This document shows, one piece after another, positions 8,623 through 17,665 of a stretch of 64,000 nt of DNA. The stretch's first letter is position 1. The number at the start of each line of letters is the position of its first letter. This DNA comes from Gammaproteobacteria bacterium (GTDB taxonomy: Bacteria > Pseudomonadota > Gammaproteobacteria > GRL18): NCBI GenBank assembly GCA_016744995.1, contig JADGDG010000003.1, forward strand, positions 248,001 through 312,000. The letters run 5' to 3'. The notes below the pieces were generated by a model. It was not told the DNA's origin, searched no databases, and saw only the letters and a list, made by a program, of their open reading frames with translations. The translations under genes and the position numbers were made by a program.

Positions 8623-9675
8623 ATGGCCGGGCGTAAGTTAAACCGAAGGCAGCAATGGCGCATTCAAAAGATCCAGGATGAGCGCCTGGCACGGGTCAAA
8701 AACAAACAACAAAATCTGTCTGAAAAGTTTGGTCAACTGGATGAAATACTTCACAGCGGCACCATTGTAAGCCATTTTGGTGCAACTCTGGATATAGAAG
8801 CTCAGAGCAGCGGTCATATTATACGTTGTGCCCTCAGGCAGAATATTGAAACCCTTGTGTGTGGTGATAAAATCGTCTGGCAGAAGCTTCAGAATCTTCC
8901 CGAAGATGAACAGGTACAAGGTGTCGTCACGGCATTAAAACCACGAAAAACCGTACTCGCCCGACCTGATTTCACCTCCCAGATGAAACCGGTTGCAGCA
9001 AATATTGACCAGCTTCTGATCGTCACATCCCCTATTCCTGAACTCAATGAAGGCCTGATTGATCGCTACCTGGTGGCTGCTGAGCTGTCAAATATTCAAC
9101 CAGTTCTGATGTTAAATAAAATTGACACTCTCTCTGATGAGGAGCGAAACAGACTGGAACAACGCCTTAAAGTTTATCAGGACATCGGTTACCCCATTAT
9201 CTATACCAGTGCTAAAAGCCAGGATGGTATGGATGATTTACTGAAACAACTTGAGGGGCAAGTCAGTGTTTTTGTCGGCCAGTCCGGTGTGGGGAAATCA
9301 TCTATCATTAACGCCTTGCTTCCTGATGCACATATCAAAGAAGGTGAAGTCTCCCTTGCTACCAATAAGGGCACTCATACAACCAGTGTGTCTCGGCTTT
9401 ATCACATACAAAATCAGCAGTCAGATTCTGATCCACATACCAGCCTGATTGATTCCCCCGGTGTTCGGGAGTTTGGTTTATGGGCTATTAATAAAGAAGA
9501 TGTCATCCACGGCTTTATTGAATTACAGGAGCAGACACACTATTGCCGCTTCAGAGATTGCAAACACCTGAATGAGCCGAATTGTGGTCTGCTGGAGGCA
9601 CTGGATAAGGGAAAAATCAGTGCTCAGCGTTTAGAAAGCTACCAGCGGATTGTCAATTCAGTTGAATCTAAATAA
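8623..9675 (+). CDS. rsgA: Small-ribosomal-subunit biogenesis GTPase RsgA
   Basis: The 350-residue protein has an N-terminal OB-fold and a circularly permuted GTPase domain. G4 (NKID, 165-168) comes before G1 (GQSGVGKS, 219-226), and G3 (DSPG) is at 277-280. The C-terminal zinc finger ligands are C308, C313, H315 and C321. RsgA is a late checkpoint for 30S maturation in the cytoplasm. All motifs are intact and the length is normal. It is the last gene of the protease-cytochrome-rsgA run and lies close to orn on the opposite strand. Confidence 0.97.
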   Translation: MAGRKLNRRQQWRIQKIQDERLARVKNKQQNLSEKFGQLDEILHSGTIVSHFGATLDIEAQSSGHIIRCALRQNIETLVCGDKIVWQKLQNLPEDEQVQGVVTALKPRKTVLARPDFTSQMKPVAANIDQLLIVTSPIPELNEGLIDRYLVAAELSNIQPVLMLNKIDTLSDEERNRLEQRLKVYQDIGYPIIYTSAKSQDGMDDLLKQLEGQVSVFVGQSGVGKSSIINALLPDAHIKEGEVSLATNKGTHTTSVSRLYHIQNQQSDSDPHTSLIDSPGVREFGLWAINKEDVIHGFIELQEQTHYCRFRDCKHLNEPNCGLLEALDKGKISAQRLESYQRIVNSVESK

Positions 9676-9779
9676 GCAAGATGAAGACACTGAGTAGTTA
9701 GTGAAATTTTTTTACCCCGGACAAGGTCTTTAGTAATACACACGATTGTATTTCATAAATGCTAAAATCAGGACACCTA

Positions 9780-10238
9780 ATGCACCTTATATCAAAACTA
9801 ATACTGCTAGTCGTTATTACTCTGTTTTCACTTCAGTCTATTGCCTCAGAGAACAGGACAGCAATAAAGTGGCATGAATGGTCCAATGAAACATTCGCTC
9901 TGGCCGCCAAAGAAAACAAATTGATATTACTGGATATCAGTGCAGAATGGTGCCAGTTTTGCAAAAAAATGAAAGCTGTCACCTATAAAGATGCTGAGGT
10001 CATAAAAATCATCAATGACAATTACATCGCCATTAACGCAGACATTGAAACGACCGCAGATGTGCAAATGCTTTATGGCAGCTTTGGTGTACCTGGAACA
10101 GTTATTTTGACTTCAGAACGAGATGAACTCAATAAGCGACTGGGTTATATAGCGCCTCAGCAAATGCAATGGCATTTATTGGGCAACCTGCAAGATGCTC
10201 CCGACAATAAAATAAGTACACTAACCCATGTCCAATAA
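9780..10238 (+). CDS. Periplasmic thioredoxin-fold protein with CxxC
   Basis: I chose the ATG at 9780 rather than 9759 because AGGA lies 8 bp before it and it starts a clean signal peptide. The protein is 152 residues with a CQFC redox motif at 58-61 (SAEWCQFCKKM). The surrounding sequence is of the DsbD-gamma/thioredoxin-7 kind, with a cis-Pro-like VPGT segment later. It probably works as an exported thiol-disulfide protein. It precedes the GMC oxidoreductase pair by 59 bp and may assist maturation of those exported proteins, but that is inference from position. Confidence 0.8.
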   Translation: MHLISKLILLVVITLFSLQSIASENRTAIKWHEWSNETFALAAKENKLILLDISAEWCQFCKKMKAVTYKDAEVIKIINDNYIAINADIETTADVQMLYGSFGVPGTVILTSERDELNKRLGYIAPQQMQWHLLGNLQDAPDNKISTLTHVQ

Positions 10239-10297
10239 TGAGGGTAGTTTATCAAAAATATGTATACAATATTATCCCAGACAAATTGAGAAAATAA

Positions 10298-10867
10298 ATG
10301 GATAGAAGGGTTTTTATTCTCCGCAGTGGCGGCACTCTGGCTGCTGTTTCTGCATCATCAATTGTTAATGCAGTCATCACCCCGCCAAAATCTCAGACTG
10401 ATCTGAATTTTTCATCAGTTAAAAATTTTAGCGACTCCGACTGGGTGACCATAGCAACAGTTCAGGATCATTTATTCCCTTCTGAAACTAGTGCCCCCGG
10501 TGCTGTAGAAATCAATGCATTGACTTATTTACATGACTATCTCAGTAACCCGGTAACTGATCCTAATGATGTCACCTTCATTTTATCAGGAACTCATTTA
10601 CTGCAGACTTTTTCAAAACAAAACAGTGCAAACAGCGGCGCTGATTTTTCCAATTTATCACTTGAAGAACGTGAGTTGATACTACGAAAGTTTGAAAAAG
10701 AAGCTGCTGGCAAACGCTGGCTGATTAATATTTTAAACTATCTTTTCGAAGCTCTGCTCACCGATCCTGTTTATGGTGGAAATCCAGATGGTATTGGCTG
10801 GCAATGGTTAGAACACCGTGCCGGCGATCCCCATCCCCCGGCAAATAAACGTTATTGGCTGCTATAG
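10298..10867 (+). CDS. Gluconate 2-dehydrogenase subunit 3-family protein
   Basis: The 189-residue protein starts with a twin-arginine-like signal (DRRVFILRSGG). It carries the subunit-3 signature near its end (YGGNPDGIGWQWLEH, then GDPHPP). In this family the small subunit helps export and assembly of a large FAD-containing GMC dehydrogenase. That partner is the next gene, 47 bp downstream. No multiheme cytochrome subunit follows, unlike classical gluconate dehydrogenase operons. Confidence 0.85.
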   Translation: MDRRVFILRSGGTLAAVSASSIVNAVITPPKSQTDLNFSSVKNFSDSDWVTIATVQDHLFPSETSAPGAVEINALTYLHDYLSNPVTDPNDVTFILSGTHLLQTFSKQNSANSGADFSNLSLEERELILRKFEKEAAGKRWLINILNYLFEALLTDPVYGGNPDGIGWQWLEHRAGDPHPPANKRYWLL

Positions 10868-10914
10868 AGCAATTTTATAAATGCTTCTATCAATAAATAA
10901 TTAAGAGACAAGCA

Positions 10915-12618
10915 ATGAGTCATGATTATGATATCTGCGTAGTTGGCAGTGGTGCTGGCGCAGGACCGATTATATATACCCTTGCCCATGCCGGATACAA
11001 AGTTTTGGTACTGGAAAAAGGCCCATGGTATACCGAGCAGGATTATTTTAAAGATGAATTAAAGACCTCTCTCAGAGGTGGTTATACACCTGATCTCCGA
11101 GATGAACAGCATGTGGTAGAAATCGAGAATGATGATGGCAGCTGGCGTCAGTTTCCCACTTATCAGTCCAGTTGGAATTTCTGGAACGGCAATGTTGTAG
11201 GCGGTTCCAGTAATTTTATGAGCGGTTTCTTTCATCGGCTCAAACCCAATGACTTTAAACTGCGTTCAAGCTACGGGCCAATTGCAGGCGCAAATGTTGT
11301 TGACTGGCCAATAAGCTATGAGGATATGGAACCTTATTATGACAAAGTTGAAAAAGTTGTCGGTGTCTCCGGGCGAGTGATTGATCATCCTTTTCAGGAA
11401 CCCCGGAGCAGCAAGGATTTTCCCTTCCCGCCAACCGCTGAACACCCTGTTGCCCAACATATTGATAAAGCCTGTGAACGCCTTGGCATTCATTCTATGC
11501 CGATGCCCAGAGCCATTCTGTCTCAGCCAGCACTCAATCGTAAGTCCTGTGTTTATAGCGGCTTCTGTGGCAGCTATGGCTGTGCAACTGGCGCTAAGAG
11601 CAGCTCCCGTGCAGCATTAATCGATAGTGCAATGAAAACAGGTAACTGTGAATTACGCCCAGAATCTATGGTCACCCACATTCATAGCGATCAGACTGGT
11701 AAAATCAATGCCGTTGAATACCTTGATAAAGAAGGTAAAAAACATGCCGTGGATGCAAAGCTCTATGTAGTCGCAGCACAGGCTATCGAAACTGCTCGCT
11801 TATTACTCAATTCAAGTGGCCCAAAACACCCTGATGGCCTGGCAAATAACACCGGACAAGTGGGTAAAAACCTGATCTTTGCCGGTGGTGGTGCCGGTTC
11901 GGGCCGCTTAAGCTACGATAAATTTTCTGATGAGCAAGTTGCCGAACTGAAGCAGTTTGGTACTTTTGTGAACCGTTCTATCCAGGACTGGTATGAAATC
12001 AAAGACCAGAGCCTGTTTAAAACTGATGCCCCGCAAAAAGGCGGTACCATTGATTTTGTCCACCTGCATCCAAATCCCGTTGCCCGGGCTAATCGTCAAA
12101 CCCGATCTAACGGCCGCTTATTATGGGGGAAACCCCTTAAAGATCGGCTCAAGTCACACTTTACTGAAGGACGTTACATCAAAGTTGAAGCCTTTTGTGA
12201 CTGGGCGCCCACTGATAATAGTCATGTCAGTCTTGATACCAGTGTAAAAGATAAATGGGGCTTACCCGTAGCAAAGATTAAAGTCGATGTACATGTACAA
12301 AATTTGAGAGTCGGCTGGTATCTGGCCAATAAATCAGGTGATGTACTGCGTGAAATGGGTGCAGATAATGTCTTATCTTTTGCTTCCGGCGTCCCCCCCA
12401 CCAACCTGGTTGCCGGCAGCTGCCGTTTTGGAAACGATCCCGAAACATCGGTGCTTAATGCAGATTGTCAGGCTCACGATGTTGAAAACTTGTATGTCAC
12501 CGATGGCAGTTTTATGCCCACAGGCGGCAGTGTCCCCCACACCTGGACTATTTATGCTAATTCATTCCGTGTTGCTGACAAAATTCTGGCTCGTCTAGGC
12601 GGAGTTAAGGAAACCTGA
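10915..12618 (+). CDS. GMC-family FAD oxidoreductase (dehydrogenase large subunit)
   Basis: The 567-residue protein begins with the FAD-binding Rossmann motif (VVGSGAGAGPIIYTLAHAG), then an NVVGGSSNFMSG loop typical of GMC oxidoreductases. It ends with the C-terminal signature (VTDGSFMPTGG followed by a PHTW segment and a final helix), where the catalytic His normally lies. It has no signal of its own and would be co-exported with the Tat-signalled subunit 3 just upstream. The substrate is probably an alcohol or sugar acid but cannot be assigned. The electron acceptor is unclear because no cytochrome subunit is adjacent. Confidence 0.88.
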   Translation: MSHDYDICVVGSGAGAGPIIYTLAHAGYKVLVLEKGPWYTEQDYFKDELKTSLRGGYTPDLRDEQHVVEIENDDGSWRQFPTYQSSWNFWNGNVVGGSSNFMSGFFHRLKPNDFKLRSSYGPIAGANVVDWPISYEDMEPYYDKVEKVVGVSGRVIDHPFQEPRSSKDFPFPPTAEHPVAQHIDKACERLGIHSMPMPRAILSQPALNRKSCVYSGFCGSYGCATGAKSSSRAALIDSAMKTGNCELRPESMVTHIHSDQTGKINAVEYLDKEGKKHAVDAKLYVVAAQAIETARLLLNSSGPKHPDGLANNTGQVGKNLIFAGGGAGSGRLSYDKFSDEQVAELKQFGTFVNRSIQDWYEIKDQSLFKTDAPQKGGTIDFVHLHPNPVARANRQTRSNGRLLWGKPLKDRLKSHFTEGRYIKVEAFCDWAPTDNSHVSLDTSVKDKWGLPVAKIKVDVHVQNLRVGWYLANKSGDVLREMGADNVLSFASGVPPTNLVAGSCRFGNDPETSVLNADCQAHDVENLYVTDGSFMPTGGSVPHTWTIYANSFRVADKILARLGGVKET

Positions 12619-12634
12619 ACGATACTGGGATAAA

Positions 12635-12700
12635 CCCGATAATACAGCATTACTCATGCCTGCATAGCTGATTTTACAGGCATGAATAATATTTATCGGG
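12635..12700. terminator. Nested inverted repeat between convergent genes (bidirectional terminator candidate)
   Basis: Two nested stems are visible: an outer CCCGATAA/TTATCGGG (12635-12642 with 12693-12700) and an inner CATGCCTG/CAGGCATG (12655-12662 with 12677-12684), with a 14-nt loop. It sits between the GMC gene and the convergent DUF4124 gene, and its right arm overlaps that gene's stop codon. This is consistent with terminating both transcripts, though there is no strong T-run. Confidence 0.45.
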
Positions 12701-13184
12701 ATGATTTTCCGGGTTTCTTACCAGGCTTTCCTGGATTAATGGGGCGAGATGGTTTTGGGGGTCTGGTGCCTGGTCTTTCCGGATAAATTGGATGCCCGGG
12801 CTTAGGATTTAAGTTACGATTATTTCTGCGAGAAATACCATCGTCTTCCTGTTCTGGTTGTTGTTTCTTTTTTAGAGCCTGTTGTTCCTCATATTGACGT
12901 CGACGTTCATTCTCCAGTTTTCTTTCCTGGGCAAGACGCTTATCCAGTTCTTTATCTTTATCCATGATCTGCTCAAGCTTTTGTTGGCTCTGTGCTTTTT
13001 CATCAGCAGTCATTTTTTTTATTTGAATGTGCTTCTCGGGTGTTTTATCTGCTTTGATTTCATCCGTAAATTCCGTCACACCCTTTTTGTTTGTATATTC
13101 ATAAACATCCTGCACCGCTGCTGCCTGCATAGAGAGAGTCACAGTAAAATAAAACAGACCAAATTTGAAACAATTGTATTTCAT
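12693..13184 (-). CDS. Secreted DUF4124-domain protein with charged coil and Pro/Lys-rich tail
   Basis: The 163-residue protein has a signal peptide (about 1-23) and then a DUF4124 segment (VYEYTNKKGVTEFTDE). A highly charged predicted coil rich in Gln/Glu/Arg follows (about 60-115), then a basic, proline-rich tail. DUF4124 is a short beta domain common in gammaproteobacterial periplasmic proteins, with no established function. The tail may bind polyanions such as peptidoglycan-linked polymers or nucleic acid (inference from charge only). It is convergent with the GMC gene. A second DUF4124 protein is the M23 peptidase at 28.1-29.0 kb. Confidence 0.75.
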   Translation of the reverse strand: MKYNCFKFGLFYFTVTLSMQAAAVQDVYEYTNKKGVTEFTDEIKADKTPEKHIQIKKMTADEKAQSQQKLEQIMDKDKELDKRLAQERKLENERRRQYEEQQALKKKQQPEQEDDGISRRNNRNLNPKPGHPIYPERPGTRPPKPSRPINPGKPGKKPGKSSR

Positions 13185-13247
13185 ATCTTTTCCCTTTGAA
13201 TTTAATATATCGCGGCTAACAAAAGTATATCTTACTGTATCGATTAT

Positions 13248-14159
13248 TTAAACCAGATTTTTATAGGCTAAAAGTAGATCACCTGCAATCCCCTTCTTGC
13301 CATTTTTATATTCAAACTGTCCAAGTTGAGCAATTGTGTCATATTGATTGATGGATTGATTGTGATTGGAATAATTCACATTAATTGATGCTATGTTTGA
13401 CTTGTTTAAAGCAACTAATTCCTGTTCACCATTTTGGTTATAAGTTAATAGTTTTAACTGGTTAAAAATACTGTCTGAGGCATCAATTTTACCATCCTGA
13501 TTGTCATCATAACTTGCCAGCTCTGCAAAACCATGCTGATATCCATTACTATCTCCGAACAGCTCTTTGCCATTATCGATCACACCATTACCATTCTTAT
13601 CATAGGCTAAAAATGCATCACCTCCGGTTATAATACTGGTCTGTTCTTTACTGCCATCACCATCAACATCAAATAAAACTCCTTTTTCAACACCGGTTGT
13701 CTGCAGACCATTGGCATTTAAATCCAAAGCAAGGGGATCTTTTTTCTGTATATTTTCAGCACTTGCTTCAGTTGACATTGAAACCGATAAACTTGCCTGT
13801 TCACGGCGATTAATCACACTATTAACCGCTTGTCCTGCACCAGTACTTTCAACTGAAAAAGAAGTTCTGCTGGTTTGTTCTGCCTCAGCTGAAATCGATA
13901 TAGAATCAAGTTGCTTCTCTTTGTTTACAGCCGCATTTTTAGCTCCGAATGATTTGTCCCTATTTTCTGTCGAGTCCCGGGGATCAGCAGCTATCATCCT
14001 TTTTATAATTTGGTAATCAACTGATGCTTCTTTGTTTTTTTGTATTTGTTTCTCAAGATCAGCAGCCGCCTGCTCATCAGAAGAATTAATTGTGCCATTA
14101 GCTAAAGCTTTATTGTTCTTAACCGATAAGACATTATAAGGAATTGAGGAAATTGCCAT
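13248..14159 (-). CDS. EF-hand-type calcium-binding protein, function unknown
   Basis: The 303-residue protein has a low-complexity Ser/Ala/Glu-rich N-terminal half. A C-terminal domain (about 140-265) has repeated calcium loops: DVDGDGSKE, DKNGNGVID followed by GKELFGD, and DDNQDGKID. This pattern is found in large RTX/adhesin-type proteins, but here it stands alone with no GGxGxDxxx nonapeptides and no signal peptide. An AGGAG lies about 10 bp before the ATG. Export by a type I system cannot be judged. It is divergent from the HDOD gene. Confidence 0.75.
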   Translation of the reverse strand: MAISSIPYNVLSVKNNKALANGTINSSDEQAAADLEKQIQKNKEASVDYQIIKRMIAADPRDSTENRDKSFGAKNAAVNKEKQLDSISISAEAEQTSRTSFSVESTGAGQAVNSVINRREQASLSVSMSTEASAENIQKKDPLALDLNANGLQTTGVEKGVLFDVDGDGSKEQTSIITGGDAFLAYDKNGNGVIDNGKELFGDSNGYQHGFAELASYDDNQDGKIDASDSIFNQLKLLTYNQNGEQELVALNKSNIASINVNYSNHNQSINQYDTIAQLGQFEYKNGKKGIAGDLLLAYKNLV

Positions 14160-14210
14160 AATTTGCTACTCCTGTTATACATTCCGCATAGAGTACTAAG
14201 TGAAACTGTG

Positions 14211-14235
14211 CTCTGATAGAATCAGGGGATCAGAG
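14211..14235. promoter_or_regulatory. Overlapping inverted half-sites between the EF-hand and HDOD genes
   Basis: CTCTGAT (14211-14217) pairs with ATCAGAG (14229-14235), and within it CTGAT-AGA-ATCAG (14213-14225) is a perfect 5-bp dyad. The 277-bp divergent region (14160-14436) holds nothing else I can recognise except a purine-rich ribosome-binding stretch before 14437. It could be an operator or a small hairpin. Confidence 0.3.
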
Positions 14236-14436
14236 ACCAAATAGCCTCTTATATGGTAATTTGCGTCCAAAATTCAGCGAACTTAAGCTATTTTCAATTT
14301 CAGCAACAAATCCTTAATTTTTTTGTTATAGTTGTTAACATATTTATTAATTTAATTAGTACCCATCCATTTATTTGGATTTTAGTTCCCCCCCTTCATC
14401 AGAAGGAAAAAGAGGGAAGAACAAGAATAAAAATTT

Positions 14437-15936
14437 ATGTCAGAAAATAGTCCATTAAATCAGTTTATCCAAAAAGCAGACATTGCGGCTCTCCCTGTTT
14501 TACCCCATACTCTCCAGGCTCTTAAAACAGCACTTGAAAAACCCAGTTTTAATTATCGCCAATTGGATAATATCCTGCAATTTGATCCAGCTTGCATGAT
14601 TAACCTTCTGGCTTATGCCAACAAGGAAATTAACAAAGATTTTGATAAAGATATAAGCCAGGTTGAACACGCAGCTATGTTTTTAGGAATGGAGCGTTTA
14701 GAAAAATTCATTGGCAATATTAGCTCACTCCATAGAGTAAAAAGTAAAAAAGTTGCAGCAAAAATTGCTCGCCTGCAGCATCGCGGTATACATGCAGCCT
14801 ATCAGGCACAAAATTTTGCTCAGCTAATTAATGAGTCATCTGTTGAAGAGATTTACACCAGTGCCTTGGTTTCTCCTATTTCAGAACTGGTCTGCTGGCA
14901 TTTAGAACCTGTAAAAGCTCAAAAAGTTGAATTACTGGTCTATCAAAAGAAAGCAGGTTATGACCAGGCTCAACGTGACATATTCGGTTTTAGTTATCAT
15001 GAATTAGCTGAAGCTCTGACTCACCAGTGGAAGATCCCACATCTTTTTTTACAACGCCAGGAAATGAAAGAGCTTGAAACAGCAACAAAAGCAGTAAAAT
15101 GTCTTTATCTGGCAGAAAAATGCAGCATTTTAGTAGAACAAGGCTGGTACTATAATGAGATGTATCAGCACATTGAGCTTTGCTCCACAATTCTACACTA
15201 TAGCGAAGCACGTATTGCCAGCACCCTTCATACAACAGCTGTTTATATGGCTTATAATGCTCAGGATTTTTTCCCTGTGCAGACAACCTGCAGTTATTTA
15301 CCCCTATTACCCGGAAAAGTACCTTATACTCAAGTAATCCCCATAGAAGAAAAGAAAAATATACCTGTAAAGAAGGCTGAACCTGTTGTGCAAAAGCCAA
15401 AAGCACCTGAAAAGCCTATGCAGATGAAATCCCAAAGTATCACACTAATTCACTCAGTCAATGATTTTCCCGGATTGATCAGAATGACAATGAGTGCACT
15501 TTTTGAAACAAAAATATTTTCCAGGGTTGCTTTTATAATGCTCAGTAAAAATAAAAAACACCTTCAGGTTCGTAGTCTAAAAGGCTGCAATATTCAAAAG
15601 TTTAATGAAACCATTCTTGATATGCAGCCGGCAAATTTATTTTCTAAACTCCTGGCCAAACCTCAAACCATCTTTATTAATCAACTCAATCATCAGAAAT
15701 TTGCGCCCATTATTACTACCGCAATGCAGGAAATGCTGGACACACAAGAATTTATCGCCAAGTCAGTACATGTTAATGGTAAAGCAATTGGTCTCTTTTA
15801 TATGGATAAATACTCGCTTGAAAATAATGAGAATTTGCCAGAAGAGCTGTCAGCAGCAGAAATGACAAAAGATGATTTTAACCAGATGAAAAAGGTTGCG
15901 GCTTTATTTGATAAACAATTAAAGGTTATCAGCTGA
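14437..15936 (+). CDS. HDOD-domain signalling protein with C-terminal GAF-like region
   Basis: The 499-residue protein has an HDOD domain (about 12-210) that starts with the typical LPVLPHTLQALKTAL segment. A linker rich in Lys/Pro follows (about 310-335). The C-terminal part (about 340-495) is consistent with a GAF-like fold and includes a GLFYMDKYS strand. HDOD proteins lack HD phosphodiesterase catalytic residues and act in regulation. Purine-rich AAGGAAAAAGAGGGAAG precedes the ATG. It ends 1 bp before the stop of the convergent GGDEF gene. Confidence 0.82.
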   Translation: MSENSPLNQFIQKADIAALPVLPHTLQALKTALEKPSFNYRQLDNILQFDPACMINLLAYANKEINKDFDKDISQVEHAAMFLGMERLEKFIGNISSLHRVKSKKVAAKIARLQHRGIHAAYQAQNFAQLINESSVEEIYTSALVSPISELVCWHLEPVKAQKVELLVYQKKAGYDQAQRDIFGFSYHELAEALTHQWKIPHLFLQRQEMKELETATKAVKCLYLAEKCSILVEQGWYYNEMYQHIELCSTILHYSEARIASTLHTTAVYMAYNAQDFFPVQTTCSYLPLLPGKVPYTQVIPIEEKKNIPVKKAEPVVQKPKAPEKPMQMKSQSITLIHSVNDFPGLIRMTMSALFETKIFSRVAFIMLSKNKKHLQVRSLKGCNIQKFNETILDMQPANLFSKLLAKPQTIFINQLNHQKFAPIITTAMQEMLDTQEFIAKSVHVNGKAIGLFYMDKYSLENNENLPEELSAAEMTKDDFNQMKKVAALFDKQLKVIS

Positions 15937-15937
15937 A

Positions 15938-17665
15938 TCAACAAAATCTCACTTGGTTCTTGCCATTTTTTTTAGCAATGTATAGTGCTTTGTCTGCCCG
16001 TTCAATTAAACTTTGACTTTGATCGTTTTTAATATAACTTGCGGCACCAAAGCTGGCTGTAATTTTATTTATCCTTGTAAAGCTATAAATTTCAACTGCC
16101 TGTCTTATCTTTTCTGCCAGATTATATACTCCCTTTTTATCAGTTTGTGGGCTTAATATTAGAAACTCTTCCCCCCCCCAGCGTCCCAATATATCTGTTT
16201 CACGCACAGTATTGCTCACAATATGACTAAATTCAGATAAAATGATATCACCCACCTGGTGTCCATAAGAATCATTGACTGATTTGAAATTATCAATATC
16301 AATAATGATCACAGAAAAATTACCACTATATCGATTACAACGTTTAACTTCTTCATTAAGAACTTTATCAAGTTTCATGCGATTATAGATCCCTGTCAGA
16401 CTATCTGTAATCGCTAAAATATTGAGTTCATTATTTTTTTCTTTAAGTTCCAGTGTTCGTTTTTCAACTTTTATTTCCAGTGTCTCACTTAAGTTTTTAT
16501 AGTCATCCAGTAATGATTGCACCTCAATATTTTTTTCACGAAATATTTTAGCAGCATAAACTAACTTTGAGATCTCATCATTATGAGTGGAGTTGATATT
16601 GATTGTATCTTTTGAGCCATGAATCAATTTATTAAATATTTCAGTTAGTTGATTAATTGGTCTGGTGACCGTTAAACCAATAGTATAAGAAAGTATAACC
16701 ATAATGATTAAGAAAAAAATAATAGCGATGACTAAAACTGACAAATATCTATAAATATTATCTAAAATATTTTTTCCAGTACTTTCTATATTAGATTCTA
16801 AAATATCAGCGATTTTTTTTGATTGATATAACATTTCATAAGCATCAGCAGACATAACAACATTAATTAAATACAAATAACCCCTGGTACGCTGTACTCC
16901 TTCTAAAAGTAATTTTTCATACGTTGATATTTCTTCTAATAATTCAGTAATGGTCTGATAATTTATAAAATTTCTTTCAAGTTTGACTTGAGCTTTTAGA
17001 CGAGTCGTTGCATTTTTTAAATTTTGTTTTGAAAAGCGAATATATTTTGAATCAAGTGTGTCAAAATATCGAAAGGCATTTTTTTCTACTGATAAAAGTT
17101 CATTACTGATTTGTAAAATATTTAATTTTGAATCATCTGAAGACATGTATACAGTTAATAACTTTGCATAAACACGCAATAATTCTTCTATTTTAGTGCC
17201 TGTTTCTCTGAATTGAATATTTATCAAACTGGACTGTAATTTCCGTTGAGTTTTAACTTTCTCAAATGTGGAAATATAATTATTCAGCAGTAAGTTTATT
17301 ACTTTTAAGCATTCTTTAACATCATTCGTTTGTATTTCAATTGAGGTCTGTTTTAATTGTCCCCGCATGATCTTATATAGAAATTGGACATTTTTTGCTG
17401 CCGAGCCATGTCCATCATGAATAAACCGAAGTGCCGATAATTCCAGTTCAGTAATATTGTTGACAAATTTCAAATCTAATTGAGATTGTTTGCTAAAACG
17501 AGAGAAATGCTCAAACTCTTTTATGGTGCTTGTGGATGTTGTATAGGTAATTACTCCTATAATTAGAATAATTATAAATGTCAAAAAAAAGCCAAAATAA
17601 ATCCTCCGACTAAGAGGTGCCAGATGGATTATAAAATCAATCAGGGTTGAATTACGCCAGTACAA
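15938..17665 (-). CDS. Membrane diguanylate cyclase (periplasmic helical sensor, HAMP, GGDEF)
   Basis: The 575-residue protein has transmembrane helices at about 20-42 and 308-332 that enclose a ~265-residue, mostly helical periplasmic domain. A HAMP domain (about 332-385), a coiled coil and a GGDEF domain (about 410-575) follow. The active site is GGEEF at 497-501, and the RxxD inhibitory site is R488-D491. The enzyme should therefore make c-di-GMP and be feedback inhibited. Its start overlaps the end of the upstream PotD-like binding-protein gene by 14 bp. This strongly suggests the binding protein feeds ligand information to this sensor, as known for NspS with MbaA in Vibrio cholerae. Confidence 0.93.
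   Translation of the reverse strand: MYWRNSTLIDFIIHLAPLSRRIYFGFFLTFIIILIIGVITYTTSTSTIKEFEHFSRFSKQSQLDLKFVNNITELELSALRFIHDGHGSAAKNVQFLYKIMRGQLKQTSIEIQTNDVKECLKVINLLLNNYISTFEKVKTQRKLQSSLINIQFRETGTKIEELLRVYAKLLTVYMSSDDSKLNILQISNELLSVEKNAFRYFDTLDSKYIRFSKQNLKNATTRLKAQVKLERNFINYQTITELLEEISTYEKLLLEGVQRTRGYLYLINVVMSADAYEMLYQSKKIADILESNIESTGKNILDNIYRYLSVLVIAIIFFLIIMVILSYTIGLTVTRPINQLTEIFNKLIHGSKDTININSTHNDEISKLVYAAKIFREKNIEVQSLLDDYKNLSETLEIKVEKRTLELKEKNNELNILAITDSLTGIYNRMKLDKVLNEEVKRCNRYSGNFSVIIIDIDNFKSVNDSYGHQVGDIILSEFSHIVSNTVRETDILGRWGGEEFLILSPQTDKKGVYNLAEKIRQAVEIYSFTRINKITASFGAASYIKNDQSQSLIERADKALYIAKKNGKNQVRFC

Noticed and set aside
12635-12700. Fourth member of the conserved-loop hairpin family
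   Set aside because: Its loop CATAGCTGATTTTA does not match the conserved loop and its stems are much shorter.
12882-13199. Plus-strand frame opposite the DUF4124 gene
   Set aside because: Its Phe/Leu-rich content is the complement of the Lys/Glu-rich coding strand, and the opposite gene has a signal peptide and known domain.
14253-14450. 65-codon frame upstream of and overlapping the HDOD gene
   Set aside because: It is hydrophobic AT-rich intergenic sequence, has no ribosome-binding site, and runs into the well-supported HDOD start.
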